This document shows, in pieces, positions 16,429-24,298 of a DNA stretch of 64,000 nucleotides. The notes under the pieces were generated by a model, which did no database searches, was not told the DNA's origin, and saw only the letters and a list, made by a program, of their open reading frames with translations. A program made the translations under genes and the position numbers. This DNA comes from Flavobacteriales bacterium. GTDB lineage: Bacteria; Bacteroidota; Bacteroidia; CAIKAF01. The stretch spans positions 310,001 through 374,000 of the forward strand of contig JANWKT010000008.1 of NCBI GenBank assembly GCA_025451235.1, written 5' to 3'. Numbering within the stretch: the stretch's first letter is position 1; every line of letters starts with the position of its first letter.

Positions 16429-17847
16429 GTGAAAAAGCCTACCAACATAGCGCTCAATGATGAAATATTTAAGCTGATCGGCCAAAAAGCAGATGAACTT
16501 AAATTAGACACCTATGTAATAGGTGGCTATGTACGTGATATATTACTTGGCAGAGATTCAAAAGATATTGATATTATGTCCGTAGGGCATGGGATCACCC
16601 TGGCAGAGTCAGTTGCTCATCAACTTGGGTTGGAAGATAAACTGGTGGTCTATAAAAACTTTGGAACTGCATTGATCAATTACAAAGAGTATGTAATTGA
16701 ATTTGTAGGTGCCCGTAAAGAATCCTATCGATCTGAGTCAAGGAAACCTATTGTAGAAGATGGGTCTTTGCAAGATGATGTGAACCGCCGTGATTTTACG
16801 ATCAATGCCATGGCGATCTCTATCAATAAAGATTCATTTGGGAAATTGGTGGATCTGCACGACGGATGGAACGACCTTCAGCAAAAACTGTTGCGAACTC
16901 CCTTAGATCCGGACATTACCTATGCCGATGATCCGCTTCGAATGCTCAGAGGGATCCGTTTTTCGTCTCAACTCGATTTTATGATCGAACAGGATTCATT
17001 GGATGCCATTTCAAAAAATGCTGAAAGGGTAAAAATACTTTCCAAAGAAAGGATCGTTGATGAACTCAATAAAATTATCCTGAGTCCTGTTCCTTCCAAG
17101 GGATTCAAGCTATTGTACAAAACAGGTATCCTTGGATTTGTTTTTCCCGAGATGGTTGCACTTGCCGGTGTGGAAAAACAGAATGGAAAATCACACAAGG
17201 ATAATTTTTTCCATACCCTGCAAGTATTGGATAATTTGTCGGAGCATACCAACAATCTATGGCTGAGATGGGCGGCTATTTTACATGATATAGCTAAACC
17301 TGCTACTAAAAAATTCGAAGAAGGTTCGGGCTGGACATTTCATGGTCATGAGGACCTGGGAGCAAGAATGGTTCCTGGTATTTTTAAAAGACTCTCATTA
17401 CCATTGAATGAGAAAATGAAATATGTACAAAAATTGGTGGCTCTGCATCTACGCCCCATTGCATTAACGAAAGAAAATATTACTGACTCAGCAGTTCGCC
17501 GACTTATATTCGAAGCGGGAGATGACCTGGAGGATCTGATGATGCTTTGTAATGCCGACATTACTTCTAAGAATCCGGTGAAGGTAAAAAAATACATGGC
17601 GAATTTTCAATTGGTAAAGGAGAAAGTGGTGACAGTGGAAGAAAAAGACCGCATTAGAAATTTTCAACCTCCGGTTACCGGTGAAATGATCATGAAAATT
17701 TTTGGCATCGGACCATCAAAATATATTGGAGAGATCAAAACAGCCGTAAAAGATGCTATCCTGGATGGGATCATCGAAAATGATCCTGATCAGGCCTTTC
17801 AATTTATGATAGAAACTGGAAAGAAACTGGGGTTAACGCAACAATAA
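16429..17847 (+). CDS. cca: CCA tRNA nucleotidyltransferase / HD-domain protein
   Basis: 472 residues from the GTG at 16429 (an upstream TTG at 16414 would add five residues but lies inside the -7 box). The N-terminal nucleotidyltransferase domain has VIGGYVRDILLGRDSKDIDIM (GG and DxD catalytic residues), then RRDFTINAMAI and DPLRMLRGIRF. A C-terminal HD domain (LHDIAKPATKK, FHGHEDLGA) shows that it belongs to the class II enzymes fused to a metal-dependent phosphohydrolase. It adds or repairs the 3' CCA of tRNAs. It runs straight into miaA with no gap (stop 17847, ATG 17848), forming a tRNA-maturation pair. Confidence 0.92.
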   Translation: MKKPTNIALNDEIFKLIGQKADELKLDTYVIGGYVRDILLGRDSKDIDIMSVGHGITLAESVAHQLGLEDKLVVYKNFGTALINYKEYVIEFVGARKESYRSESRKPIVEDGSLQDDVNRRDFTINAMAISINKDSFGKLVDLHDGWNDLQQKLLRTPLDPDITYADDPLRMLRGIRFSSQLDFMIEQDSLDAISKNAERVKILSKERIVDELNKIILSPVPSKGFKLLYKTGILGFVFPEMVALAGVEKQNGKSHKDNFFHTLQVLDNLSEHTNNLWLRWAAILHDIAKPATKKFEEGSGWTFHGHEDLGARMVPGIFKRLSLPLNEKMKYVQKLVALHLRPIALTKENITDSAVRRLIFEAGDDLEDLMMLCNADITSKNPVKVKKYMANFQLVKEKVVTVEEKDRIRNFQPPVTGEMIMKIFGIGPSKYIGEIKTAVKDAILDGIIENDPDQAFQFMIETGKKLGLTQQ

Positions 17848-18753
17848 ATGTATAGGAATCTGATCGTCATTGCCGGACCAACGGCCACTGGTAAAACCCA
17901 ATTGGCTATTGATCTTGCAAAGGCTTTAAAAACAGAGATCGTTTCCTTCGATTCAAGGCAATTTTATAAGGAAATATCTATTGGCACAGCAAAACCTACA
18001 GCCGTGCAACTGGCTGAAGTTCCTCATCATTTTATCAGCCATATTTCTATACACACCGAGTACAATGCAGGTGAATATGAAAAAGATGCGATTGAGTTGC
18101 TGGAAAAACTTTTTCAAAAACATCACTATGTAATTTTAACCGGTGGATCTGGCATGTATCTCGATTCCATCTTGTATGGGTTCGACCCACTGCCAAAAGT
18201 GGAAGAAGCGCTTCGTGATAAACTCAATGCCATTTATAAAGAAGAAGGATTAGAAACACTTCAGACCATGCTGGCCAAGTTAGACCCTGAACATTATAAC
18301 AATGTTGATCTCAACAATCCACATCGGTTAATAAGAGCATTGGAAGTTACCTTAAGCACTGGCATACCTTATTCCCAGCAGCGGAAAGGAAAGACCAAGG
18401 AAAGAAATTTCAGTTCATTCCTTTTTGGAATAGAAATGGAGAAGGAAAAATTGTATGAAAGGATCAACCAAAGAGTAGATAAAATGATGGAACAGGGATT
18501 GTTGGAAGAGGTAAAAAACGTGGCTTCCATGAAAAATCTGAATGCATTGCAAACGGTTGGATACAAAGAATTATTTGCCTACCTGGAGGGGAAAACCGAT
18601 TTACCTACCGCCATTCACTTGATCAAACAAAATACCCGCCGATTTGCCAAACGGCAAATGACATGGTTCAGGAAGTATGAAGAGATGATTTGGGTAAAAC
18701 CGGATGAGGGGCAGCAGGAAATTATGCGCCACCTTCACCAGCCCCCATTGTAA
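17848..18753 (+). CDS. miaA: tRNA dimethylallyltransferase
   Basis: 301 residues. MiaA transfers the dimethylallyl group to N6 of A37 in tRNAs reading UNN codons. Motifs: P-loop GPTATGKT (residues 10-17), SFDSRQFYKEISIGTAKP (substrate tRNA and catalytic Asp region), LTGGSGMYLDSILYG, and C-terminal LNALQTVGYKEL and NTRRFAKRQMTWFRK. It abuts cca directly and overlaps the convergent ferritin gene at its 3' end by 32 bases. Confidence 0.96.
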   Translation: MYRNLIVIAGPTATGKTQLAIDLAKALKTEIVSFDSRQFYKEISIGTAKPTAVQLAEVPHHFISHISIHTEYNAGEYEKDAIELLEKLFQKHHYVILTGGSGMYLDSILYGFDPLPKVEEALRDKLNAIYKEEGLETLQTMLAKLDPEHYNNVDLNNPHRLIRALEVTLSTGIPYSQQRKGKTKERNFSSFLFGIEMEKEKLYERINQRVDKMMEQGLLEEVKNVASMKNLNALQTVGYKELFAYLEGKTDLPTAIHLIKQNTRRFAKRQMTWFRKYEEMIWVKPDEGQQEIMRHLHQPPL

Positions 18754-19261
18754 TGGCAGTACTTTTTTTCTTATTTACATGTTTGGCAATTTCGTTATCG
18801 ATCAAATACAAACCATTTGCCTCCATTCCTATTAATTTGATCTTATCTAACAAGGTTCTCGCCAAAGTTTCTTCTTCGTGCTGTTCAGTAACATACCATT
18901 GCAGAAAATTCAGGGTAGTATAATCCTGTTCCTGGTTCGCTACATATACCAATTTATTAACGGATGCACTCACCGCTTTTTCACTATGATGAAAATATTT
19001 GATCAGGTCAATGATGTTTTTAAAATCTGCTTTAGGAGCCTTGTTAACCGGTACCATTGCATGTCCGCCTTTTTCATTGATATATTTGAAAAGCTTCAGC
19101 ATATGAATCCTTTCTTCATCGCTTTGCTTGTAAAAAAAAGCGGCAGCACCTTCCAAACCATTTACATCACACCAGGATGCAGCGGCTAAATACCCGTATG
19201 ATGAATTGCTTTCAACTTCTATTTGTTCCTGCAATAATTTTTCTATTTTTTTGGATAACAT
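18722..19261 (-). CDS. ftn: Ferritin
   Basis: 179 residues, the normal length for bacterial non-haem ferritin. It oxidises Fe(II) and stores it in a 24-subunit shell. The four-helix bundle carries the ferroxidase residues in EVESNSSYGYLAAASW (helix A), FYKQSDEERIHMLKLFKYI (helix B, Glu/His pair), and LQWYVTEQHEEETLA (helix C/D, with the QxxEE motif). The C-terminus is Gly-rich and ends within the miaA 3' end. The upstream region (19262-19330) is AT-rich; no Fur box was recognised. Confidence 0.95.
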   Translation of the reverse strand: MLSKKIEKLLQEQIEVESNSSYGYLAAASWCDVNGLEGAAAFFYKQSDEERIHMLKLFKYINEKGGHAMVPVNKAPKADFKNIIDLIKYFHHSEKAVSASVNKLVYVANQEQDYTTLNFLQWYVTEQHEEETLARTLLDKIKLIGMEANGLYLIDNEIAKHVNKKKSTAITMGAGEGGA

Positions 19262-19339
19262 GTTTGTTCGTTTTTAAGTATAACGAAGTTAAACAAAAAA
19301 TAGGCTCCCTAGGATATATTTTTCTCTAAGAATGGGTCT

Positions 19340-19518
19340 AAATATTGGGTTTTGGGCGCCATACGCTACGTTACGGGCTGCGCTTCGCTCCGGTGTCCGC
19401 CAAAAGGCGGAACACTTCCCCTTCACATCGCTGGCGCAGTTTGTTATTTCAAAGCCATTCTGGCATCGTTCGGACGCAATATATTGCGTCCTTACCACCA
19501 CAAATGATGATTTGAAAT
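19340..19518. repeat. GC-rich structured intergenic island
   Basis: Between rnz and ftn (both minus) lies a GC-rich stretch without convincing coding potential. It contains a hairpin GTGTCCGCC-AAAA-GGCGGAACAC (19394-19416), a perfect 20-bp palindrome GGACGCAATATATTGCGTCC (19472-19491), and an enclosing pair ATTTCAAA (19446-19453) / TTTGAAAT (19511-19518). The composition and structure look like a dispersed palindromic element or a structured RNA. It may also act as a terminator or attenuator between rnz and ftn. Nothing more specific is supported. Confidence 0.5.
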
Positions 19519-19522
19519 CCCT

Positions 19523-20440
19523 TTATACTTCCACTTCCAATCCCTCATACGAGCAGATGGTATTTTCAAACACCGTCTTGGCTTCATTCAATACCAATTC
19601 CAGGTTATCATATCTTACCGAATAATGGCCGATCATTAATTTCTTCACCTGGGCCTTCATCGCCATTTCTGCCGCTTCTTTTGCAGTTGAATGCATGGTG
19701 GATTTGGCCCTGGCTTTCATATCCTCGGTAAAGGTAGATTCATGGTATAAAAGATCCACTCCTGTAATAAAAGGCAATATAGATTCTGTATATACTGTAT
19801 CTGTTACAAATGCGTAAGACCTGGGCGGAGCAGGAGGAATGGTTATATCAGCGTTGGCCAGTTTTTTACCATCACTCAATACCAGGTCATCCCCATTTTT
19901 TATCTTATGTATTTGCTCGATAGTTGGGTGGTAATGATCAATGATCTCTTTTTTAATATTGGGATGCCGGGGCTTTTCCTTCACTAGGAATCCGTTACAG
20001 GGTACGGCGTGTTTTACCGGAAATGTGCTTATTTGGATATGGTTGTTTTCAAATAATACCAGATCTTGCTTTTTAGGGATAGGGTGGATATGCACAGGAA
20101 AGCTCCAGATGGAAGCCGTGGCCTGCAAAAACCCTGTCATGAAAATATTCAGTTCTTCAAAAACATGGATATGTATTTCACTTTTCCTTCCCAATAGGTC
20201 CATCGTGGAAAGAAGCCCAGGCAGACCCAGAAAATGATCAGCATGTAAATGAGAAATAAATATCCGGTCAATCCGTTGAAAACTGATCTTGTACTTGCGT
20301 AATTGTATTTGTGTTCCTTCACCACAATCAAGCAGGTAATGCCGGCTGTAACAACTTACCAGCTGGGAGGTGGGAAACCTGTCCCTGGTGGGGATGGCTG
20401 AGCTACTGCCTAAAATGGTTACGGTAAAGTTTTTTGACAT
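19523..20440 (-). CDS. rnz: Ribonuclease Z
   Basis: 305 residues. Zinc-dependent endonuclease of the metallo-beta-lactamase fold that trims tRNA 3' ends before CCA addition. The signature HLHADH is at residues 64-69 (ISHLHADHFLGLPGLL); LDCGEGTQIQL, FVTDT, LYHESTF and LMIGHYSVRY complete the metal and phosphate sites. The ATG at 20440 is chosen because the N-terminus MSKNFTVTILGSSSAIPT aligns with the family; the longer frame beginning at 20506 would run through the end of the SRP RNA gene. Confidence 0.95.
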   Translation of the reverse strand: MSKNFTVTILGSSSAIPTRDRFPTSQLVSCYSRHYLLDCGEGTQIQLRKYKISFQRIDRIFISHLHADHFLGLPGLLSTMDLLGRKSEIHIHVFEELNIFMTGFLQATASIWSFPVHIHPIPKKQDLVLFENNHIQISTFPVKHAVPCNGFLVKEKPRHPNIKKEIIDHYHPTIEQIHKIKNGDDLVLSDGKKLANADITIPPAPPRSYAFVTDTVYTESILPFITGVDLLYHESTFTEDMKARAKSTMHSTAKEAAEMAMKAQVKKLMIGHYSVRYDNLELVLNEAKTVFENTICSYEGLEVEV

Positions 20441-20490
20441 GGAATGAAGTTCTCTTTTTGTAAACCTGCACCCATCAAAGGGAAAAAAAA

Positions 20491-20590
20491 GGGGCAAGTT
20501 ACTCATATCGCACCGCTACAACCTCTTACCCTTGCTTCGTTCCCGACCTGGGGGAGTTGAGAGGGAGCTGGTCGTACAAGACTTACCCCA
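20491..20590 (-). ncRNA. ffs: Signal recognition particle RNA, small bacterial (4.5S) type
   Basis: Read on the minus strand, the segment holds the conserved SRP domain IV sequence CCAGGTCGGGAACGAAGCA, with the asymmetric loop and apical tetraloop. The ends GGGGTAAGT (20589-20581) and ACTTGCCCC (20499-20491) pair completely (one G-U). Eight T residues follow directly (20490-20483 on the minus strand), giving a terminator. The length of about 100 nt is that of the Alu-less bacterial RNA. It binds Ffh for membrane-protein targeting. rnz begins about 50 bases downstream. Confidence 0.92.
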
Positions 20591-20593
20591 GCG

Positions 20594-20601
20594 CAAAAGT
20601 A
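20594..20601 (-). promoter_or_regulatory. SRP RNA -7 box (TACTTTTG)
   Basis: On the minus strand TACTTTTG matches TAnnTTTG and ends 4 bases before the GGGG that opens the SRP RNA helix, as expected for a stable-RNA promoter in Bacteroidota. Confidence 0.65.
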
Positions 20602-20653
20602 TAAATTTTTATTGATTATAGCCGGATTATGGCAGAGCTATACATCAAATCAT

Positions 20654-20661
20654 TAATTTTG
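20654..20661 (+). promoter_or_regulatory. -7 box (TAATTTTG) of the DUF4199 gene
   Basis: Exact TAnnTTTG match 12 bases before the ATG at 20673, giving a very short leader. It lies back to back with the SRP RNA promoter. Confidence 0.5.
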
Positions 20662-20672
20662 ACCGGGTTTAT

Positions 20673-21182
20673 ATGTATAAACAAGCTTTAAATATTGGCA
20701 CTTTGGCAGGGATCGCTGCCTTCGCATTGTTCCTGCTCATGTATTATATAGGGCTTTCCCCAATTAGTATTGGCAAGTTTACAGGGTTCTGGATACCTAT
20801 TGTAGCGATCCTTTGGGTAAACCTAAAGGTGAGAAGGGAAGTGCTCGGCGGCTATTTAACCTATGCCCAGGGCTTTTTAACGGGATTGCTTACCGTACTC
20901 GTATGGAGTACTTTTAAAGGATTTTCCATGTATATTTTTATGATCTTATTCGACCAGCATGTGATTGATCAATATATACAGTTCACCGAAAGTTATTTTG
21001 CCTTTTTGGAAAATTTTTCAGGAGAAAGCTTTGAGCAAAAACCGGAGATTCAGGAGATGATGAAAGGTCTTACCCCCTGGAAGATCATGTTAGGGGATAT
21101 CAATATGAACATTATTTTCGGTGCGTTATGCACCTTTATAATCCCCTTTATTACCAAAAGAACGCCCCGGCATAGTGGTTAA
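20673..21182 (+). CDS. DUF4199 integral membrane protein
   Basis: 169 residues with four predicted transmembrane segments: about 7-27, 38-53, 63-95 and 142-162. The loop with KVRREVLGGYLTYAQGFLTGLLT matches the DUF4199 family (the YxxxxxxG motif after the second helix). The charged periplasmic loop at about 100-138 ends in a predicted helix. DUF4199 is of unknown function and common in Bacteroidota. A perfect 16-bp palindrome, TAGTGGTTAACCACTA (21173-21188), spans the stop codon and may stabilise the 3' end. Confidence 0.8.
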   Translation: MYKQALNIGTLAGIAAFALFLLMYYIGLSPISIGKFTGFWIPIVAILWVNLKVRREVLGGYLTYAQGFLTGLLTVLVWSTFKGFSMYIFMILFDQHVIDQYIQFTESYFAFLENFSGESFEQKPEIQEMMKGLTPWKIMLGDINMNIIFGALCTFIIPFITKRTPRHSG

Positions 21183-21264
21183 CCACTAGATCCAATCATT
21201 ACCTATATATCGGTATTGACCTATTTTCACTTCCCACGTACATTTACCCAAGATTTTATGAGTT

Positions 21265-21672
21265 ATGAAAATTAAATACATGATGGGTGCTTTGGTTTTT
21301 TTAATTGCTTCCTGTGGCCCCAAACCTTCTACCATTAAAGATTATGTAAAGAATTCCGACAGTGCCTCTATTGCCTTTTACCAAATGGGTAAGGACAGCA
21401 ATACGCAAATTGTGATTAAGGATAAGGTATCTATTGAAAAACTGGGGAACTATATAAATGGAAAGCCCATGGATCCCCAAAAATGTACTGATAATGGCAG
21501 CATCTGGTTTTATGAAGGGGGTAAAAAGAAAATGCAGGTAGATTTTAGCTTGAATGGAGATTGTAATTATTTCTCCTATATGATGAATGATAAGATCTAT
21601 GCTAAAACTATGGGAGAAGAAGCGAGTAAATACTTAACAGGTATCATGGAAATAGCGACCGATTCGCTATAG
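21265..21672 (+). CDS. Small lipoprotein of unknown function
   Basis: 135 residues with a lipobox at LIASC (Cys17), so it should be lipidated and membrane-anchored in the periplasm or on the surface. The mature domain (TIKDYVKNSDSASIAFYQMG ... NYIN ... CTDNGSIWFYEGGKKKMQVDFS) has two cysteines that could form a disulfide. No family was recognised. It follows the DUF4199 gene after 82 bases. A hairpin terminator lies 47 bases after the stop. Confidence 0.7.
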   Translation: MKIKYMMGALVFLIASCGPKPSTIKDYVKNSDSASIAFYQMGKDSNTQIVIKDKVSIEKLGNYINGKPMDPQKCTDNGSIWFYEGGKKKMQVDFSLNGDCNYFSYMMNDKIYAKTMGEEASKYLTGIMEIATDSL

Positions 21673-21719
21673 TCAACATATTTCTCAGAGTGCTCTATCC
21701 TAAACAGAGAAAGTTCGGA

Positions 21720-21748
21720 GTCCGTACGGCTATGCTGTATGGGCTTTT
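21720..21748 (+). terminator. Rho-independent terminator after the 21265 lipoprotein gene
   Basis: Stem GTCCGTAC (21720-21727) / GTATGGGC (21737-21744, with G-U pairs) is followed by TTTT. It lies between convergent genes. A second hairpin, TTTCTC / GAGAAA (21681-21712), lies just before it. Confidence 0.55.
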
Positions 21749-21766
21749 GAACGTTCAACCTTATTC

Positions 21767-23194
21767 CTACTTCTTTGGAGCTCCCCCAAAATAACTAGGA
21801 AATTTTTCTTTGAAAAAGTTGGAAATAATTAATCCTTCCGGATCTGTTTTCTTTTTTAATTCGATCAATTCTTGGATCTCTTTTTCATACATCTTTTCTA
21901 TCAAAGCAGGCTCAATAAATAAATTCTTTACCAGGTTCATTTTGCCTTTCATCTCAAAACATAGCTCATTCAGCTCCTGATAAAAGGCCATCAGGTTTTT
22001 TTCGTTGATGGTATCAAAGAAAGTGGTATTGATATAAAATCCATCTATATCCCTCGATGCTGAAAGTACAAAAGGTTCGTCTTTAGGGATGTACATAATA
22101 TCGAACATGCCAAATCGCAAACCGTATTTCAGTAACAGGTCACAAACCTTCTGTGTAAAGGTAGTTACCTTGTTTCCCTCCAACGGAATAAAGTATGAAT
22201 TCTGGTACAACTTGGGCTTATACCCAAATATGAAAAAGAGTTTGCTGATATATTTCGACCAAAAATAATCAGGCTCGGCATACATGGTTCCATAATATAC
22301 ATTGTCTAATCCTTTTAAAACCCTTTTTTTCTTCGGACTTCTTTTTTCATCTTTTACCATGATGCGGTTGGCATATTCGGGAAAAAAACGGATCACCGAC
22401 ATGGTGAGGGCACCCAAATACAGATAAGGACTAAAATGCGATTGCTTTTTTGGAATGGTAACATATTTACGGGTATATACACCAAACTTAGGTTGGTTTC
22501 CATCAAAATAAAATAAGGAGCCTTGAGATCTCAGGTCGTCCACAGTTTTAAATTCTTTAGACTCACGAATATAAAACCTGGTTTCTATGTCTTCTATGGT
22601 ATCGTATAATTGTGGACTCAGATCGATCTTAAAGGGAGCTCCAATATAAAACAATTGATATTTGATCCTTGTAATAAATCCCAACAAGCCTAAACCGGCG
22701 ATCACACCATAAAAGATATCTGCATTTTCGGTTCGGCTGCAGGTGATCAACTCACCTTTGGGAGTGAGGAGGTCTAATTCGATACAATGTTTTCCCTCTT
22801 TTCCGCAACCCGGGGTCCATACAGAATTGGTATGGGCCGACAAGGTACCACCCGCGGTGGGTTTTGAACCTGTAATTGTGGTAAAAGGAATGGAAAAATT
22901 TGCATAAGCGGTTTTTAGGATCTTTCCCCAATTGGCGCCAGGGCCCACTTCAATGGTTTTGTCATCCGCATTAAATCGAATAAAGTCGATTTTTTTTAAG
23001 GAGATCACCATATCTGATCCCGAATTTTGGTTATCAAATGAGTGGAAGCTACCTGCTATGGTTATTTTTCGCTGGTTGTTTTTGGCGAACTGAACCATTT
23101 CTTTCAGCTCATCTACATGGATAGGATAAAATATTTCCGCTTTGGATTTATAATAATTTCCGTAGCTATCATATGTTCGCAGAATTCCTTTCAT
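21767..23194 (-). CDS. FAD-binding oxidoreductase, aldono-lactone oxidase-like
   Basis: About 475 residues from the ATG at 23194 (an earlier ATG at 23203 adds three residues). The N-terminal PCMH-type FAD domain shows AGSFHSFDNQNSG, VGPGANWGKIL, TTITGSKPTAGGTLSAHTNSVW and GVIAGLGLLGFITRIKYQL. The C-terminal half resembles the D-arabinono-1,4-lactone/sugar-lactone oxidase group (YADPDYFW-like YAEPDYFW, FEMKGKMNLVKN, FFKEKFPSYFGG). The His in GSFHS occupies the position that, in the family, can bind FAD covalently. The substrate is unknown. It is the last gene of the TonB-MarR-oxidase operon, so MarR may control it. Confidence 0.8.
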   Translation of the reverse strand: MKGILRTYDSYGNYYKSKAEIFYPIHVDELKEMVQFAKNNQRKITIAGSFHSFDNQNSGSDMVISLKKIDFIRFNADDKTIEVGPGANWGKILKTAYANFSIPFTTITGSKPTAGGTLSAHTNSVWTPGCGKEGKHCIELDLLTPKGELITCSRTENADIFYGVIAGLGLLGFITRIKYQLFYIGAPFKIDLSPQLYDTIEDIETRFYIRESKEFKTVDDLRSQGSLFYFDGNQPKFGVYTRKYVTIPKKQSHFSPYLYLGALTMSVIRFFPEYANRIMVKDEKRSPKKKRVLKGLDNVYYGTMYAEPDYFWSKYISKLFFIFGYKPKLYQNSYFIPLEGNKVTTFTQKVCDLLLKYGLRFGMFDIMYIPKDEPFVLSASRDIDGFYINTTFFDTINEKNLMAFYQELNELCFEMKGKMNLVKNLFIEPALIEKMYEKEIQELIELKKKTDPEGLIISNFFKEKFPSYFGGAPKK

Positions 23195-23254
23195 CCAGAG
23201 CAAAGATAAATGAACTGAACCAATAAACCCCTTACAATATCTCTAGAACCGTTA

Positions 23255-23686
23255 TCATTTGCTGCAATTCTTTATTATTTTTTCCAATACCACACCCATA
23301 GTTTCCAACTCTTCCTCATTACAACCTACCAATGCATTTTTCCGGTTGGATCGGATGGTGGGTAAAATGGCTTCAATAATGGCTTTTCCTGCCTTGGTAA
23401 TGGTAAGCTGTACCCTTCTTCTGTTTTCGGTCGACGGCTCTCTTTTTAAATATCCCTTCGTAATTAAAAGATCGATGATCCTGGTAACCGAGGCCTTGTC
23501 TTTGAAAATATACTCGGCTATTTCATTCTGACTAATATCATCATGATCAAGAATGGTTTTTAATACCAACCATTGATCGATGGTGATGGCATATCCTTTT
23601 TCAGTAAGCCGTTTTTGGGCATATTGCCGGTACGACTTAATGGCCCGGTCGAGTTGAAAGAAAATAGTACTGCTTAGTTTTTCCAT
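23255..23686 (-). CDS. MarR-family transcriptional regulator
   Basis: 143 residues, the standard MarR length. The winged helix-turn-helix is evident: LDHDDISQNEIAEYIFKDKASVTRIIDLLITKGYL (residues about 47-81, read as separate short motifs) and the wing REPSTENRRRVQLTITKAG. MarR proteins are dimeric repressors released by phenolic or oxidising ligands. It sits between a TonB-domain protein (16-base gap) and the FAD oxidase. A 20-bp perfect palindrome of MarR-operator type precedes the operon (24202-24221), so autoregulation is likely. Confidence 0.92.
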   Translation of the reverse strand: MEKLSSTIFFQLDRAIKSYRQYAQKRLTEKGYAITIDQWLVLKTILDHDDISQNEIAEYIFKDKASVTRIIDLLITKGYLKREPSTENRRRVQLTITKAGKAIIEAILPTIRSNRKNALVGCNEEELETMGVVLEKIIKNCSK

Positions 23687-23702
23687 TGTTATCCAGCTTG
23701 AA

Positions 23703-24152
23703 TTAAAGCTGAAAGTTAAAAGAAAAAAGCTTTTTGGTCTTCATCATATGCCCGGCCTGGTTAGTTGGTTTCCAGGTAGGCATGGAACTAAGCACCCTGA
23801 TTACTTCTTCTTCACATCCTCCACCAATCCCCTGGATCACCTCAATATTAGAAATGGTGCCCGATTCATTGATGGTTAAGGCAACCGTTACCTTTCCTAC
23901 AATCCCTTGTTGCTTGGCGATCATTGGATATTGAATATTATCATCGAAATATTCCATCAGGGCTTCTTCACCACCTGGAAATTCGGCATCTTCCTCAATT
24001 ACCAGAAAAGTAGATTCGGTAGTCGGAAATGAAATATTTTTCTCTAAACCCAAAGTTTTAGGAAGGGTAGGACCATTTATGGCAAATGAATGGATGGATG
24101 TGGTCATCATAAATACCAATCCGATGGCTGAAGCAATGATTTGATTTTTCAT
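23703..24152 (-). CDS. Secreted TonB C-terminal-domain protein
   Basis: 149 residues from the ATG at 24152. An upstream ATG at 24176 falls at the predicted transcription start and is rejected. A signal peptide (MKNQIIASAIGLVFMMTTSIHSFA) precedes a TonB C-terminal domain: PGGEEALMEYFDDNIQYPMIA, QGIVGKVTVALTINESG, IQGIGGGCEEEVIRVLSSMPTW. There is no Pro-rich spacer, so this is a free periplasmic domain, unlike ExbB/D-linked TonB. A paralogue lies at 26486-26929. It leads an operon with marR and an FAD oxidase, behind a palindromic operator. It may interact with a TonB-dependent receptor or another periplasmic partner. Confidence 0.85.
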   Translation of the reverse strand: MKNQIIASAIGLVFMMTTSIHSFAINGPTLPKTLGLEKNISFPTTESTFLVIEEDAEFPGGEEALMEYFDDNIQYPMIAKQQGIVGKVTVALTINESGTISNIEVIQGIGGGCEEEVIRVLSSMPTWKPTNQAGHMMKTKKLFSFNFQL

Positions 24153-24180
24153 ATGTATTAATTTTATTCTTTTCACAGTA

Positions 24181-24221
24181 CAAACATACGTTGCCTTATC
24201 AATAGTTGATATATCAACTAT
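24181..24221 (-). promoter_or_regulatory. Operon promoter with overlapping MarR-type operator
   Basis: The -7 box on the minus strand is TATGTTTG (24181-24188). Immediately upstream lies the perfect palindrome ATAGTTGATATATCAACTAT (24202-24221), 14-33 bp from the box, where the -33 element and sigma would bind. GTTGA-N-TCAAC half-sites are typical of MarR-family repressors (for example MexR). The operator's position fits repression of the operon that includes marR itself. Confidence 0.7.
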
Positions 24222-24246
24222 ATTAAAAACCCTTAAAACAAGGGTT
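24222..24246 (-). terminator. Terminator for the 24299-25054 gene
   Basis: On the minus strand AACCCTT-GTTTT-AAGGGTT (24246-24228) is followed by TTTTTAATA, a compact intrinsic terminator 53 bases after the lipoprotein gene stop. Confidence 0.75.
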
Positions 24247-24298
24247 AAGAATTGTGAAATGAAATTTGACTTTTTATTTGAATGCCTTTAACAGCGAG

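Noticed and set aside
19332-19625. Open frames on both strands across the GC-rich island (also 19289-19501, minus)
   Set aside because: They arise from the palindromic element and the 3' end of rnz; they have no signal, domain or conserved motif.
20441-20506. N-terminal extension of ribonuclease Z
   Set aside because: It would run into the SRP RNA 3' end, and the family's conserved start lies at 20440.
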